Assembly: GCA_031119205.1 (NCBI GenBank)
Contig: JAVHYF010000011.1
Span: forward strand, 28,517-92,516
Length of the DNA: 64,000 bases
DNA from: Moraxellaceae bacterium
GTDB taxonomy: Bacteria > Pseudomonadota > Gammaproteobacteria > Burkholderiales > Rhodocyclaceae
Reading direction: 5' to 3'
Shown: in pieces, positions 1 through 9,123 of the stretch
How positions within the stretch are numbered: position 1 is the first letter of the stretch
Layout of the letters: each line of letters starts with the position of its first letter
Notes under the pieces: model-generated
What the model was told of the DNA's origin: nothing
The model's database searches: none
Seen by the model: the letters and a program-made list of their open reading frames with translations, nothing else
Translations under genes and position numbers: made by a program

Positions 1-728
1 ACCCCTGAGCCGCACTGATGCACCACCTGTGCCGCGGGCGTGGCGCCAAGCACTTGCTGCCATTCGTCGCGCAGTTGCGCCGCGGGCTTGAAGCGACCAT
101 CGGCGGCGAGGTTGTCCTTGAAGAAGCGGTTGCGCGCGCCGGGAATGTGGCCGCCTACGGGATCCAGCGTCTCGTTCTCGCCGCGGAAGCGATCGGGCGC
201 ACGTGCATCGACGATGAGTTGCGTGGCGTCGTCCAGTCGGGATAGCACTTCGGTGGCATGACGAACGGGTGCGCGCGAAGAGATGTCGTACGTCGTGGCG
301 CGCGCGCGTGGGGCAGGCGGCTCGGTGCTCAGTGAATGCCCGGCACCTGTCCATGCCGGCAGGCCGCCATCCAGCACCGCGACGGCTTCATGCCCCAGCC
401 AGCGCAACATCCACCACAGGCGTGCGGCGAACATGCCACCCTGGGCATCGTAGGCGGCGACCTGTGTACCGGATGTGAGCCCCAGTGCCGCCATGCGCGC
501 TGCGAAGTCCGCGCGCGCGGGCAACGGGTGGCGGCCGTTACGACCGTCTTTCGTGCCTGACAGGTCGCGGTCCAGATGCAGGAAATGTGCGCCGGCGATA
601 TGTCCTTGCGCATAGGCTCGCTCGCTCGCCGTCGGGTCGGCGAGGTCGTGGCGTGCGTCGATGATCAGCCAGTCTTCCCGCTGATTGCGTCCGGCGAGCG
701 TTGCAACGGAAACCAGGTGGGTGTGCAT
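1..728 (-). CDS. 3-mercaptopyruvate/thiosulfate sulfurtransferase (partial, runs off the window)
   Basis: Two-domain rhodanese-fold enzyme that moves sulfur from 3-mercaptopyruvate or thiosulfate to an acceptor, probably cytoplasmic. The ATG at 728 opens MHTHLVSVATLAGRN, followed by rhodanese signatures (DARHDL near residue 25, YDAQGGMFAARLWW, LDGG). A second domain follows (LIVDARAPDRFRGE, GGHIPGARN). The last readable codons encode CGSGV with the catalytic Cys at about residue 239, close to its position in E. coli SseA. The CGSG loop favours mercaptopyruvate over thiosulfate (family knowledge). The C-terminus lies outside the window. The start is only 12 bases after the upstream transglutaminase stop, so the two are probably cotranscribed. 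Confidence 0.88.
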   Translation of the reverse strand, partial: MHTHLVSVATLAGRNQREDWLIIDARHDLADPTASERAYAQGHIAGAHFLHLDRDLSGTKDGRNGRHPLPARADFAARMAALGLTSGTQVAAYDAQGGMFAARLWWMLRWLGHEAVAVLDGGLPAWTGAGHSLSTEPPAPRARATTYDISSRAPVRHATEVLSRLDDATQLIVDARAPDRFRGENETLDPVGGHIPGARNRFFKDNLAADGRFKPAAQLRDEWQQVLGATPAAQVVHQCGSG

Positions 729-740
729 GGGTGGTTCCGT

Positions 741-1691
741 TCAGGCGGCTTCCGGCTCTGAGGCATCCTGCCGGTTGCTGACCTCCTCGATCAGCGAATC
801 AAGTGAGTGCAATTCCGCCGGCATGACAGTGACCTCCACGGTGACCTCATGATCCGCTCCACCGAGGATGACTCCGCGCATCGGCGTCACGTCGGTGAAG
901 TCGCGACCCCAGCCGAGCACGATGTGTTCATCCTGCGGCTGGCAATCGTTGGTGGGGTCGAACTCCACCCAGCCGTGGCCGGGGCACCACAGTGCAATCC
1001 AGGCGTGGGAAGCGTCGGCGCCGATCAGGCGCGGCTTTCCGGGTGGCGGACTGGTCAGCAGGTAGCCGCTCATGTAGCGCGCCGCCAGCCCCAGCGAGCG
1101 CAGCGCGCCCAGCATCAGGTGGGTGAAGTCCTGGCAGACACCGCGTTTCTGCTGCAGCACCTGCAGGACGGAGGTGCCCACCGTGGTGGCCTTGGGGTCG
1201 AAGGTGAACTCCTCGAACAGGCGGCTGTTGAGCTCGCGCGCAGCCTCCAGCAGGGGACGCCCGGCCTTGAAACTGGGGTTGGCCCAGGCGCGCAGGGATT
1301 CTGCGGTGGGCACCAGGGGGGAGGCCTGGGTGCATTCCACGGCATCCAGCGGCGCGTCGCCGGGGTAGCGGGCCAGGCTGGCTACGACTTCCTCCCAGGC
1401 CGGGCCGGCGGCCTCGCGGTGGGCGGCCGGGCGACCCTGCAGGTCCACCGTGCTGGCGGCCAGTACACGCAGGGTGTCGTGCGGCTCGCTGACGGTGATG
1501 TGGATCTCTTCGGTGCCGAACCAGTTCTGCCGGATGCGGCGTTCGGTCGGTTCCGGCTGGATGCTCAGCTCATGGTGCAGGACGTGCTGCTGTTCGGTCT
1601 CGCGCGGGACGAGATGCAGCAGGTGCTGCGCCAGTGAAACCGGTGCGCCGTAGTGGTAGATCGTGTCGTGAAGGACGTGATAGCGGGGCAT
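741..1691 (-). CDS. Transglutaminase-like cysteine peptidase family protein
   Basis: About 316 residues when started at the ATG at 1691 ([20 protein letters not shown]), the usual N-terminus of the family; the frame is open further upstream but that stretch looks non-coding. The N-terminal beta domain (Bact_transglu_N) covers about residues 1-80. The core has Cys in [19 protein letters not shown] (about 185), His in [10 protein letters not shown] (about 229) and Asp in [10 protein letters not shown], which is the complete Cys-His-Asp triad. Proteins of this type occur in gene sets with circularly permuted ATP-grasp and alpha-E proteins, both present here at 3632-6091, and are thought to cleave or form amide bonds in a peptide-modification pathway. 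The exact substrate is unknown. Confidence 0.88.
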   Translation of the reverse strand: MPRYHVLHDTIYHYGAPVSLAQHLLHLVPRETEQQHVLHHELSIQPEPTERRIRQNWFGTEEIHITVSEPHDTLRVLAASTVDLQGRPAAHREAAGPAWEEVVASLARYPGDAPLDAVECTQASPLVPTAESLRAWANPSFKAGRPLLEAARELNSRLFEEFTFDPKATTVGTSVLQVLQQKRGVCQDFTHLMLGALRSLGLAARYMSGYLLTSPPPGKPRLIGADASHAWIALWCPGHGWVEFDPTNDCQPQDEHIVLGWGRDFTDVTPMRGVILGGADHEVTVEVTVMPAELHSLDSLIEEVSNRQDASEPEAA

Positions 1692-1963
1692 GGGGTCAAC
1701 TTTACGCGACTCCTTTACGCGACTCCATGGAGGAGGGGCCGCGGCCGTGCCATGGAGCGGAACGGCTCCGGCGGGAGGCCATACGCATCCGTGTGGGCAA
1801 GCGAAACTGTCAAAGTGCGTTACACAGCCCGTCCTGTCGGGCTTCTGCGGCTCCGCGGCCTCAAGTCCCCGGTTTCTGCGTCGTTGTGCGTCGGACAAGC
1901 CGGCGTCATGAAACACGGGCAATGAAGTCCGCATGCAACGCGCTGCCTGTAAGGGAGACTGTC
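1692..1963. other. Divergent intergenic region, transglutaminase / chemoreceptor
   Basis: 272 bases between two divergent starts must hold both promoters. A clear ribosome-binding site, AAGGGAG (1951-1957), precedes the chemoreceptor ATG at 1964. I see no convincing sigma-28 or sigma-70 hexamer pair. TCAAAGTG near 1809 resembles a sigma-28 -35 element but has no matching -10. Confidence 0.4.
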
Positions 1964-3589
1964 ATGTGGTTCGATCATCTGAGTTTTCGCAGCAAGCTGG
2001 GCCTGAACTTCGTGTTGTGTTGCGGTACGGTGGTGCTGGCCCTGCTGTTCTGCATCGTCCAGATCGGCACCATCAACGTCACCGCCGACGAGCTGGCGGA
2101 AGATTCGGTGGGGTCGATGAAGTCCGCCTCGCTCATCTCGCAGCTGCGCCTGCGCGTCCGTGTCCGCAGTCTTGAGGTAATGACGGCCGCATCTGATGCG
2201 GAGCGCGACAAACTCGTCAGCTCCATGAAGGATCTGGAAGGACAGCTGAAGAAGGAGCTGGACAACCAGCGCGGTCTGGCCGATGACGACAACGACCGTG
2301 CGATGGTCGAGCGGATAGCGCAAGCGGCGACGGCCTATTCGGCATCCGTCGATCAGGCCCTGTCCCAGTTGAAGGCAGGCAATCGCGATCAGGCTCAGGC
2401 GTTGGCTACCGGCGAGTGGCCGAAGCTTGCGAACGCCGTGCGCGACGCCACCGATGCGCTGGAGAAGTTCAAGCAGGATGAGGCCCTGGCACGCGCGCAG
2501 GAGGCGAGTACCCTGGGGCATACGGCGCAGAGATGGGCCTGGGTGGCGCTGGTTGCATCGACGCTGCTCGCTGTTGGTTTTTCGTTGTGGTTCGCCGGGC
2601 GTGTCTCACGTCGCCTGACCGGTGCGGTGCATGTCACTCGCCAGATTGCAGATGGCGACCTGTCGGTAGAGGTGCGCGATGGCGGTCGTGACGAAATCGG
2701 CCGTCTTACCGATGCCATGCGCACGATGCGTGACGCACTGCGTGCTTCGGTCAGCGAGACGCGCAATCAGGCCATGGAGGTTGCGGAGGCGTCACGACTG
2801 CTCAGTGGCAACGTCAGCCAGATGGAAGTGAACAGCCATTCGCAGAGCTCTGCAGCGTCCGCCATCGCGGCCAACATCGAGGAGCTGACGGTCTCCATCA
2901 CCCACGTGTCGGACAACACCAATGACGCCAGCTCGCTGGCGGCGGATGCCGACCGCAAGGCCGTGGAAGGTGCGCAGACCATCGCGCGGGTGGTGACCGA
3001 GATCCGCAATCTGGCCGAGGTGGTGACGGCTGCTGCCACGCGGATCGCCGACCTGGAGGGGCAGTCCGCACGCATCTCCAACATCATCGTGGTGATCCGC
3101 GAGATCGCCGACCAGACCAACCTGCTGGCGCTGAATGCCGCCATCGAGGCCGCGCGCGCCGGCGAGCAGGGCCGCGGTTTTGCAGTGGTGGCGGATGAAG
3201 TGCGCAAGCTGGCGGAGCGCACGGCGATGTCGACCTCCGAGATCAGCCAGATGATCGGCAACATCCAGACCACTACACGCGAGGCGGTGAACGAGATCCA
3301 GCACGGCGTTCGGTCGGTCGACCAGGGCGTGGGCTATGCCAATACGGCGGGCGGCGCGGTGGAGGAGCTGCGCGCCATCGCCGGTCAGGTTTCCGGACTG
3401 GTTGCAGAGATCGCCACCGGCTTGCGCGAGCAGTCTGCGGCGTCGACGGATGTGGCGACCAAGGTGGAGCAGATTGCCGTGCATGCCGAAGAGATCAGTG
3501 CCAGCACGGGTTCCACCAGCGAGGCAGCAAAGCGCCTCAGCAGCGTTGCGGAGAGCATGCAGCAGACGATCAACCGCTTCCGCGTCTGA
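1964..3589 (+). CDS. Methyl-accepting chemotaxis protein (4HB-type sensor, HAMP)
   Basis: Transmembrane chemoreceptor of 541 residues that controls CheA through CheW. The start at 1964 is chosen for its AAGGGAG site; the longer open frame upstream has no family resemblance. TM1 lies at about residues 12-33 ([19 protein letters not shown]). A helical periplasmic domain of the four-helix-bundle type follows to about 190, then TM2 ([20 protein letters not shown]), a HAMP domain ([20 protein letters not shown]) and the signalling domain. The conserved hairpin, [20 protein letters not shown], is near 378-397. The protein ends at NRFRV without a CheR/CheB-binding pentapeptide. It converges with the ATP-grasp gene. 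The ligand cannot be read from sequence. Confidence 0.93.
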   Translation: MWFDHLSFRSKLGLNFVLCCGTVVLALLFCIVQIGTINVTADELAEDSVGSMKSASLISQLRLRVRVRSLEVMTAASDAERDKLVSSMKDLEGQLKKELDNQRGLADDDNDRAMVERIAQAATAYSASVDQALSQLKAGNRDQAQALATGEWPKLANAVRDATDALEKFKQDEALARAQEASTLGHTAQRWAWVALVASTLLAVGFSLWFAGRVSRRLTGAVHVTRQIADGDLSVEVRDGGRDEIGRLTDAMRTMRDALRASVSETRNQAMEVAEASRLLSGNVSQMEVNSHSQSSAASAIAANIEELTVSITHVSDNTNDASSLAADADRKAVEGAQTIARVVTEIRNLAEVVTAAATRIADLEGQSARISNIIVVIREIADQTNLLALNAAIEAARAGEQGRGFAVVADEVRKLAERTAMSTSEISQMIGNIQTTTREAVNEIQHGVRSVDQGVGYANTAGGAVEELRAIAGQVSGLVAEIATGLREQSAASTDVATKVEQIAVHAEEISASTGSTSEAAKRLSSVAESMQQTINRFRV

Positions 3590-3600
3590 GCGAGAGAAGC

Positions 3601-3620
3601 CCGACCCGGCAACGGGTCGG
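3601..3620. terminator. Hairpin between convergent genes
   Basis: A perfect 8-bp stem, CCGACCCG and CGGGTCGG, closes a GCAA (GNRA) tetraloop in the 42-base gap between the convergent chemoreceptor and ATP-grasp genes. It has no U-tract on either strand, so it is a weak or bidirectional terminator candidate or an RNA-stabilising end. Confidence 0.5.
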
Positions 3621-3631
3621 CGCCCAAGGAG

Positions 3632-6091
3632 TCAGGCGCTGATCCGCGTGCTGCGTACGTGACTGAAGAAGCGCAGCGACAGTTCGTCCGACAGGTCTGC
3701 CGTTGCGCCCTGCATCTTGTGCAGCAGTTCGCCGAGCGCTGCCGAGCCGTGCTGCAGGTCCACGTCCGGATCGAGGTTCAGCAGCATCTTGTGGGCGTCG
3801 ACCAGCGATTTGCCCGGCATGGGGCCGAGGCTGCCGGCCAGGCGGCTGAGGTATTCCGTGAGCCCCAGCGACTGGAACACCAGCGCGCGCGGGTTGGACT
3901 CGTCGCGCACCAGCAGGTCCAGCACCGCCAGCCACTCGGGTTGCGCCAGGTAGCGTGAGCGATAGGTCACGATGCTGTCGGAGACCTCCAGCAACCATTC
4001 CGGGCTGGCTTCGGCGCTGCCCGCGAACGCGCTCTCGATGGCCCGCGTCTGGAACTGCAGGCGTTCGATGCGTCGGCCCAGCGACAGGAAGCGCCAGCCG
4101 TGGTCACGCGTCATGCCGTCCAGCGCGAAGCCGGACAGGGTCATGAAGCGGTTGATCAGGTCGTCCAGCATCGCCAGCGCCTCGAACACCCCCATCTGGT
4201 TGTGCGGCTTGCGGGCGATGCGCGCGGTCAGCGCGTTGAGGGTGCGCCAGTTGTCCAGCGACAGACGCTCGCGCAACGAGAAGCCGACGCGCGACAGGTA
4301 CTGCACATGGCAGGCCAGGCCGGCGCCCATCTCCACGTCGGTGACGGCGCGCACCAGTTGCCGCGGCACGGCCCAGCGACTGGTGGTCTCGGCGTCGATG
4401 ATGCCCATGCGCTTGCCGAGGGTGTCGATGCCTTGCCAGGCCGCCGAGCCCTCGCTGTCTTCCACGACACGGGCCAGCGCGACGCGCAGGTAGCGGGCGA
4501 GGTTGTCGCAGCGCTCGGTGTAGCGGCCGAACCAGAACAGGTTCTCCACCACGCGGCTGGACAGGCCCGCACCGCTGCGCACTAGATCGGTCGAGCGGAC
4601 GGGCCGGTGCAGCAATGACAACTGGGTGGGCGGTTCGTCGCCCAGCACCCACACATCCTTGCTGCCGCCACCGCGCTGGCTGGACAGGATGCGCAGGTCA
4701 TCCTGCGACGAGGTGCGCGCCAGCCCGCCCGGCATCACCATGTAACCCTGTGGCGTCGCCACGGCGAAGACGCGCAGGCCGACCGAGCGCGGTAGCAGGC
4801 GGCGGCCGTGCTCGCGGTCCAGCACCGGCGCGCGCGACAGGTGTACCAGCTCTTGCGCCACCATGTCCTGCGGCGCACTGCGCACGCGGCGCGCCAGCTC
4901 GTCCATGCGGCCGGTATCCAGCTTGTCGCCGAACACCGGGCCGAAGGGGCGCTGCGGCATGGCGCCCTTGAACACGAGGTGGTCGGCCTGTTGCAAGGCG
5001 TCTTCCATTGCGGCGGCCTCGCCGCACCACCAGGTCGCGACGTTCGGAATCGCCAGCGGCTCACCAAGCAGGTGCTCGCACAGGCCGGGCATGAAGCCGT
5101 TGAGCGCGCCAGACTCCAGCACGCTGGCGCCCAGCGCGTTGGCGACCATCACGTTGCCGCGGCGGATCGCCTCCACGAGGCCGGGGATGCCCAGCGCGGA
5201 ATCGGCGCGCAGCTCCAGCGGGTCGCAGTAGTCGTCGTCGAGACGGCGGATGATGGCGTGCACCCGCTGCAGGCCGGACAGCGTCTTCAGCCACACGCAG
5301 CCTTCGCGCACCGTCAGATCGTGGCCCTCCACCAGCGGGAAGCCGAGGTAGCGCGCCAGGTAGGCGTGCTCGAAATAGGTCTCGTTGTAGGGGCCCGGCG
5401 TCAGCAGCACGGTCCGGCAGGGCTCGCCGTTGCGCGGCGCGAGTTGCTCGAAGCTGTCGCGCATGGCGGCGAAGTAGCCGGCCAGGCGACGTACCTTGAG
5501 GTCATGGAACAGATCCGGCAGCAGGCGCGAGACGATCAGCCGGTTTTCCAGCGCGTAGCCGGCACCTGACGGCGCTTGTGTACGGTCGCCGATGACCCAC
5601 CAGTGGCCGTCGGGCGAGCGCGCCAGGTCCACCGCGTAGGTGTGCAGGAAGATGCCACCGGCCGGCTCGATGCCGTGCATCGGCCGCAGGTAACCGGGGT
5701 GGCCCAGCAGCAGCGAGGGCGGCAGGCGGCCTTCGCGCAGCAGGTTCTGCGGGCCGTAGAGGTCGGCCAGCACACGGTTGAAAAGGGTGGCGCGCTGGGT
5801 GACGCCACGCTCGATCTCGCGCCACTCCGCCGCCGGAATGATCAGCGGCAGCGGGTCCAGATTCCAGGGGCGGTCCGCACCCTGCGCATCGCCATACACG
5901 TTGTAAGTGACGCCGTTGTCGCGGATCTGGCGGTCCACCTCGCCGAACAGCGCACGCAGTTGCGGCGGGGTCTGCGCCAGCAGGCGCTCGTACAGGCGGA
6001 GGTAGTGACCACGCGCGCTGCCGGCGGCCGCGAACATCTCGTCGTGGCGATCATCGTCAGGGGGATAGTGCGCGAGCAACTGCTGGGGCAT
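3632..6091 (-). CDS. Circularly permuted ATP-grasp / alpha-E fusion protein
   Basis: 819-residue fusion. The N-terminal part (about 60-490) is the circularly permuted ATP-grasp type (former DUF404/DUF407), with segments such as GRLPPSLLLGHPGYLRPMHG, VEGHDLTVREGCVWLKTL and RRGNVMVANALGASVLESG. The C-terminal part (about 520-810) is the all-helical alpha-E domain (former DUF403; SRVVENLFWFGRYTERCDNL, NPRALVFQSLGL). In many genomes these are two separate neighbouring genes; here they are fused. ATP-grasp enzymes join a carboxylate to an amine, and this subfamily is predicted with transglutaminases to build or attach small peptides (established by gene-neighbourhood studies, not by biochemistry). 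Transglutaminases at 741-1691 and 9124-12552 fit that grouping. Start ATG at 6091. Confidence 0.9.
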   Translation of the reverse strand: MPQQLLAHYPPDDDRHDEMFAAAGSARGHYLRLYERLLAQTPPQLRALFGEVDRQIRDNGVTYNVYGDAQGADRPWNLDPLPLIIPAAEWREIERGVTQRATLFNRVLADLYGPQNLLREGRLPPSLLLGHPGYLRPMHGIEPAGGIFLHTYAVDLARSPDGHWWVIGDRTQAPSGAGYALENRLIVSRLLPDLFHDLKVRRLAGYFAAMRDSFEQLAPRNGEPCRTVLLTPGPYNETYFEHAYLARYLGFPLVEGHDLTVREGCVWLKTLSGLQRVHAIIRRLDDDYCDPLELRADSALGIPGLVEAIRRGNVMVANALGASVLESGALNGFMPGLCEHLLGEPLAIPNVATWWCGEAAAMEDALQQADHLVFKGAMPQRPFGPVFGDKLDTGRMDELARRVRSAPQDMVAQELVHLSRAPVLDREHGRRLLPRSVGLRVFAVATPQGYMVMPGGLARTSSQDDLRILSSQRGGGSKDVWVLGDEPPTQLSLLHRPVRSTDLVRSGAGLSSRVVENLFWFGRYTERCDNLARYLRVALARVVEDSEGSAAWQGIDTLGKRMGIIDAETTSRWAVPRQLVRAVTDVEMGAGLACHVQYLSRVGFSLRERLSLDNWRTLNALTARIARKPHNQMGVFEALAMLDDLINRFMTLSGFALDGMTRDHGWRFLSLGRRIERLQFQTRAIESAFAGSAEASPEWLLEVSDSIVTYRSRYLAQPEWLAVLDLLVRDESNPRALVFQSLGLTEYLSRLAGSLGPMPGKSLVDAHKMLLNLDPDVDLQHGSAALGELLHKMQGATADLSDELSLRFFSHVRSTRISA

Positions 6092-6351
6092 GGCGGCGGT
6101 CTGTTCTTGTACTGAAAAAGCAGGGCCGGGCTTCTCCGGAGCGCCATGGACCCTTCCCCGGGGCCTGCGCCGGGGAAATGCAGGCTAGCACGCGCAAGGC
6201 CGTAGTGAATACGCAGGAGTACGCAGACCGGACATCGCTGTGAGATATGTCGTGTCGCAGGTCTGGCTGCAATCCGGGCTGGTGAGCGCGGTGCACGGCA
6301 GGCTGCCGTGAGGCAGGGAGCCCGGCCGGGTGCGGCAGGCCGGGGGCTGCC
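6092..6351. other. Intergenic region upstream of the ATP-grasp gene
   Basis: 260 bases between the GH130-like stop and the ATP-grasp start. It presumably holds the ATP-grasp promoter. Short GC-rich inverted segments lie near 6305-6350 (gcccggccgggtgcggcagg), which could fold as a transcript end for the upstream gene. No coding signal. Confidence 0.3.
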
Positions 6352-7419
6352 TCAGCCTTGCTTGCGCCCGATCCCGACCAGCATCTTCTCTACGTCTGCC
6401 CGCGGCATTTCCATCAGCATCGCCCGCCGGTCATCGACGCCGTAGGAAATGACCACGCCTTCGCCCTTGATGGCGAGACCGGAGCAGAACTCGATGCCCA
6501 GGCTCTGGAAGCGGAAGGGGGAGGACATCGACACCACGCCGAAGCTGGCGTCCAGATGCAGGAAGCGATGCGTGTAGACCGCCTTGCGGAACAGCGGAAT
6601 GCCGCGCAGGTCGCGATGGGCCTTGTGGATGACGGCCAGCCAGCCCCCGTTCCAGGGAACGAGCTGGGAGGAGCCGGACCAGCCGACGAGGTCTTCATGG
6701 GTGGGTGCAGGCTGGCGTGCTTCGGGGCCCTCTGTGCGCAGGTCGAACACGAGCATGGGATTGACCGAGTACACGAAGCCGGATTGCTCTGCCGTGCCGA
6801 AGGGCATCCAGTTCTTTTCGCGATTGCGCCCGAAGGGGGAGCGCAGCGAGCGGGCGGTCGTGATTTCGTTGCCCTGCAGCCCTGCCAGCATCATGGTGCT
6901 GGTGGTGTCGCTCCAGTCGGGCGTGACGAGCTGCGTACCGACACGTGCGGCGTCCGCCAGGACCCTGGCGATGGAGTCCGAGCGCAGGCCGGACCAGAAG
7001 CAATGCAGCCTGCCGCCGACCTCGAAAAGGCGTGGATCTTCAAGGCCGTTGCGTGCGTCGTCCAGCGTGCCGGCCAGCGATGGTGCGACCACGACGTCCT
7101 GCCAGGTTTGCGGCACGAGCCTGTCGTCACATTCGATGAGGACCGTGGAGGTCGAGAACTCACGGATGTCGCGGCCGACGATGTAGGTGCCGTCCGGATT
7201 GATCCGGTACCAGGGGCGTCGCGTCGCGATCAGCCATTTGCCGTCGTGCCGGATGATGGACGGATTCGTCATGGTGCCGCCGTCCGGGTGCTGCAGCTCG
7301 GTGACGCGCACGCCCGCGCGCAAGGCCAGGCGCGGTGCCAGCATGCACTGGAGCAGGGTGCTGAGCATCTGCTGCTTCTTGCCGAAGCTGGCGGGGAGTC
7401 TCTGGGTCAGTGCGAGCAT
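6352..7419 (-). CDS. GH130-like glycosidase/phosphorylase fold protein
   Basis: 355 residues resembling five-bladed beta-propeller proteins of the glycoside hydrolase 130 (beta-mannoside phosphorylase) type. Visible signatures are GGTMTNPSIIRHDGKWLIATR near residue 48 and NGLEDPRLFEVGGRLHCFWS near 125; NPS and GLEDPR are the motifs that shape the GH130 active site. The C-terminal part includes GIEFCSGLAIKGEGVVISYG, also typical (blade 5). ATG at 7419 with GAGGA about 7 bases upstream. It lies 40 bases after the flippase gene on the same strand, which suggests one two-gene operon for a surface glycan. No signal peptide, so the protein is probably cytoplasmic. The substrate is unknown; family assignment is from motifs only. 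Confidence 0.6.
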   Translation of the reverse strand: MLALTQRLPASFGKKQQMLSTLLQCMLAPRLALRAGVRVTELQHPDGGTMTNPSIIRHDGKWLIATRRPWYRINPDGTYIVGRDIREFSTSTVLIECDDRLVPQTWQDVVVAPSLAGTLDDARNGLEDPRLFEVGGRLHCFWSGLRSDSIARVLADAARVGTQLVTPDWSDTTSTMMLAGLQGNEITTARSLRSPFGRNREKNWMPFGTAEQSGFVYSVNPMLVFDLRTEGPEARQPAPTHEDLVGWSGSSQLVPWNGGWLAVIHKAHRDLRGIPLFRKAVYTHRFLHLDASFGVVSMSSPFRFQSLGIEFCSGLAIKGEGVVISYGVDDRRAMLMEMPRADVEKMLVGIGRKQG

Positions 7420-7459
7420 GGGAGTTCCTCTGTGATTCCGGATGAGCCCTTGTCAGGGT

Positions 7460-8878
7460 TCAGGCCTTGCCTTTGACGAAGCGGAATATGCCAATGATAT
7501 CGTTGCGAACGCTCTTCAGCAGGATGAAGCAAGTTGCGGTCAACAACCACGTTCCTGCACCTAAGAACAGGTCCTGCCAGCTGTTGCTGCCCAGTTGCAT
7601 CCGGCATACGACCGCGAGCGTCGCCGCCAGGGTCCAGATCAGTCCAGGTCGCAAGGCTGCACGCATCACTTCGGTACGGGCGCCGAAGGCCTTGCGGGCA
7701 TGGTGGTAGCAGAGCACTGCGGTGAGCGCCTGGCCGGCGACGATGGTCCAGGCGACAGCCTCGAAGCCCCGGGCGGCCAGCAGGATGGCGCCGACGATCA
7801 TGATCGTCCGGCCGGGAAACTCGGCCAGCAGGGACAGCCGTATCTGGTCGCGGGACAGGAAGATCCAGTAGAAGACGTAGGTCGATGCAGCGAAGGCGGC
7901 GCCGATCGACAGGATCTCCAGCGTGCGGGCGGCGTCCGCCCAGTTGGGGCCGAGGGCAACCGACAGCAGTGGTTGTCCGAATGCGACCAGCGCCGACAGG
8001 GCGCCGGTCAGCGTGTAGCAGATGGTGCGCTGGAGCTGCACCGTCACACCGACGAAGTGCTCGTCCGACGGTGAGCGGGACAGCTTTGGCAGGATGACCC
8101 GGGACAGCGGGCTGACGAACTGCTGGAACACGAGCGAGATCAACTGGCTTGCACGGGCGTAGGAGCCCGCAGCGTCCGCGCCCTGCATCTTGCCCAGTGC
8201 CATGACGTCGGCCGAGCGGCTCGCCATGTTCAGCAACTGCGTCGCGAGGTTGTGGCCACCGAAGGCGGCAAACCGTCCCAGTTCGCGCAGTGGCGGAAAC
8301 TCCCTCGGTCGCCAGTTCGTTCCCGCAATCGCCAGGACGGTGATCAGCAGGGCCTGGATGTTGGTCTGCAGGACCAGCGACCAGACACCCAGCCCCCCCA
8401 GGGCGCTGCCGATCGCCACCGCTGCTGCGATGCCGGAGGCGACGACGTCATGCACGGCCAGGGTGGTGAAACGGTGATCGATGTTGATCTGTGCGCGGAA
8501 CTGCACGCCCAGGCTGGAGACCAGCAGCGATGCCGAGAGACCCACCGCCACCCAGGTGAGTGACGGTTCGCCATAGAAGAGGGCCAGCAGCGGCCCTGCC
8601 GCGACGACGGCGACGCAGCCCAGCGTGCCGGCAATGCAGTTCAGCAGGAACAGTCCGCTCTTGTCCCTGGCGGTCAGTTCGCGGGCGCTGATGGCAGCGA
8701 GAGAAAGACCGAAGTCCGCAAACAGGGTCGCCATGGCGATGACGACCGACACCATTGCGGCCAGGCCGAAGTCGCGTGGCGGCAACAAGCGCGACAGCAG
8801 TATGAAGCTGCCCAGCTGGATGGCGAATTTCGCCCACGAGCTGAACAGCGTGATCCGTGCCCCTGAGGCAAAACTCAA
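7460..8878 (-). CDS. Oligosaccharide flippase family protein (Wzx/PST type)
   Basis: 472-residue, strongly hydrophobic protein with about 12-14 membrane helices. The N-terminal signature FILLSRLLPPRDFGLAAMVS is diagnostic of the polysaccharide transport (RfbX/Wzx/WzxC) family, which flips lipid-linked oligosaccharides across the inner membrane. The best start is a TTG at 8878; the first ATG lies inside the first conserved helix. It is followed after 40 bases by the GH130-like gene. No glycosyltransferase, polymerase or export gene is near, so the pair is an orphan flippase cassette, and its glycan must be made by enzymes encoded elsewhere. Confidence 0.85.
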   Translation of the reverse strand: MSFASGARITLFSSWAKFAIQLGSFILLSRLLPPRDFGLAAMVSVVIAMATLFADFGLSLAAISARELTARDKSGLFLLNCIAGTLGCVAVVAAGPLLALFYGEPSLTWVAVGLSASLLVSSLGVQFRAQINIDHRFTTLAVHDVVASGIAAAVAIGSALGGLGVWSLVLQTNIQALLITVLAIAGTNWRPREFPPLRELGRFAAFGGHNLATQLLNMASRSADVMALGKMQGADAAGSYARASQLISLVFQQFVSPLSRVILPKLSRSPSDEHFVGVTVQLQRTICYTLTGALSALVAFGQPLLSVALGPNWADAARTLEILSIGAAFAASTYVFYWIFLSRDQIRLSLLAEFPGRTIMIVGAILLAARGFEAVAWTIVAGQALTAVLCYHHARKAFGARTEVMRAALRPGLIWTLAATLAVVCRMQLGSNSWQDLFLGAGTWLLTATCFILLKSVRNDIIGIFRFVKGKA

Positions 8879-8906
8879 ATCAGACCCCCGACTTCTGTTC
8901 TTGTGT

Positions 8907-8957
8907 CCCCGGGTGTGTCGTGACCGACACCCCGGGCGTTTTATATGCGTTTTATAT
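8907..8957. repeat. Hairpin plus two tandem 11-bp AT-rich units upstream of the flippase gene
   Basis: Bases 8907-8936 form an inverted repeat (CCCCGGGTGTGTCG, loop TGAC, CGACACCCCGGG) with a one-base bulge. It is followed by two exact copies of GCGTTTTATAT (8936-8946 and 8947-8957). On the minus strand the copies read ATATAAAACGC twice, giving two TATAAA boxes one helical turn apart about 60-80 bases upstream of the flippase TTG start. This may be the flippase promoter or a binding site. On the plus strand it looks like a terminator, but no plus-strand gene precedes it. Confidence 0.4.
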
Positions 8958-9123
8958 GCGTGAATTTACGTGTGAATCGTCATGCAGGGATGACCAGCCT
9001 GATGCGCGGGCGTGACATCGGCATGACCGACCTGATGCCCGCCTGCCATCCTCCCGGTGAGGCAGACGGGCACCGCCGCGGAACGGCAGGTGCCGCGTAG
9101 GCGCGCTGCCGACCGGGATCCCG

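Noticed and set aside
1634..1963. N-terminal extension of the first chemoreceptor by 110 codons
   Set aside because: The extension is Arg/Ser-rich, lacks a ribosome-binding site and overlaps the divergent promoter region. The ATG at 1964 has a strong site and gives the normal TM1 start.
8907..8942. Plus-strand rho-independent terminator
   Set aside because: The hairpin followed by GTTTTAT looks like one, but no plus-strand gene lies upstream for more than 5 kb, so it is more likely part of the minus-strand flippase promoter region.
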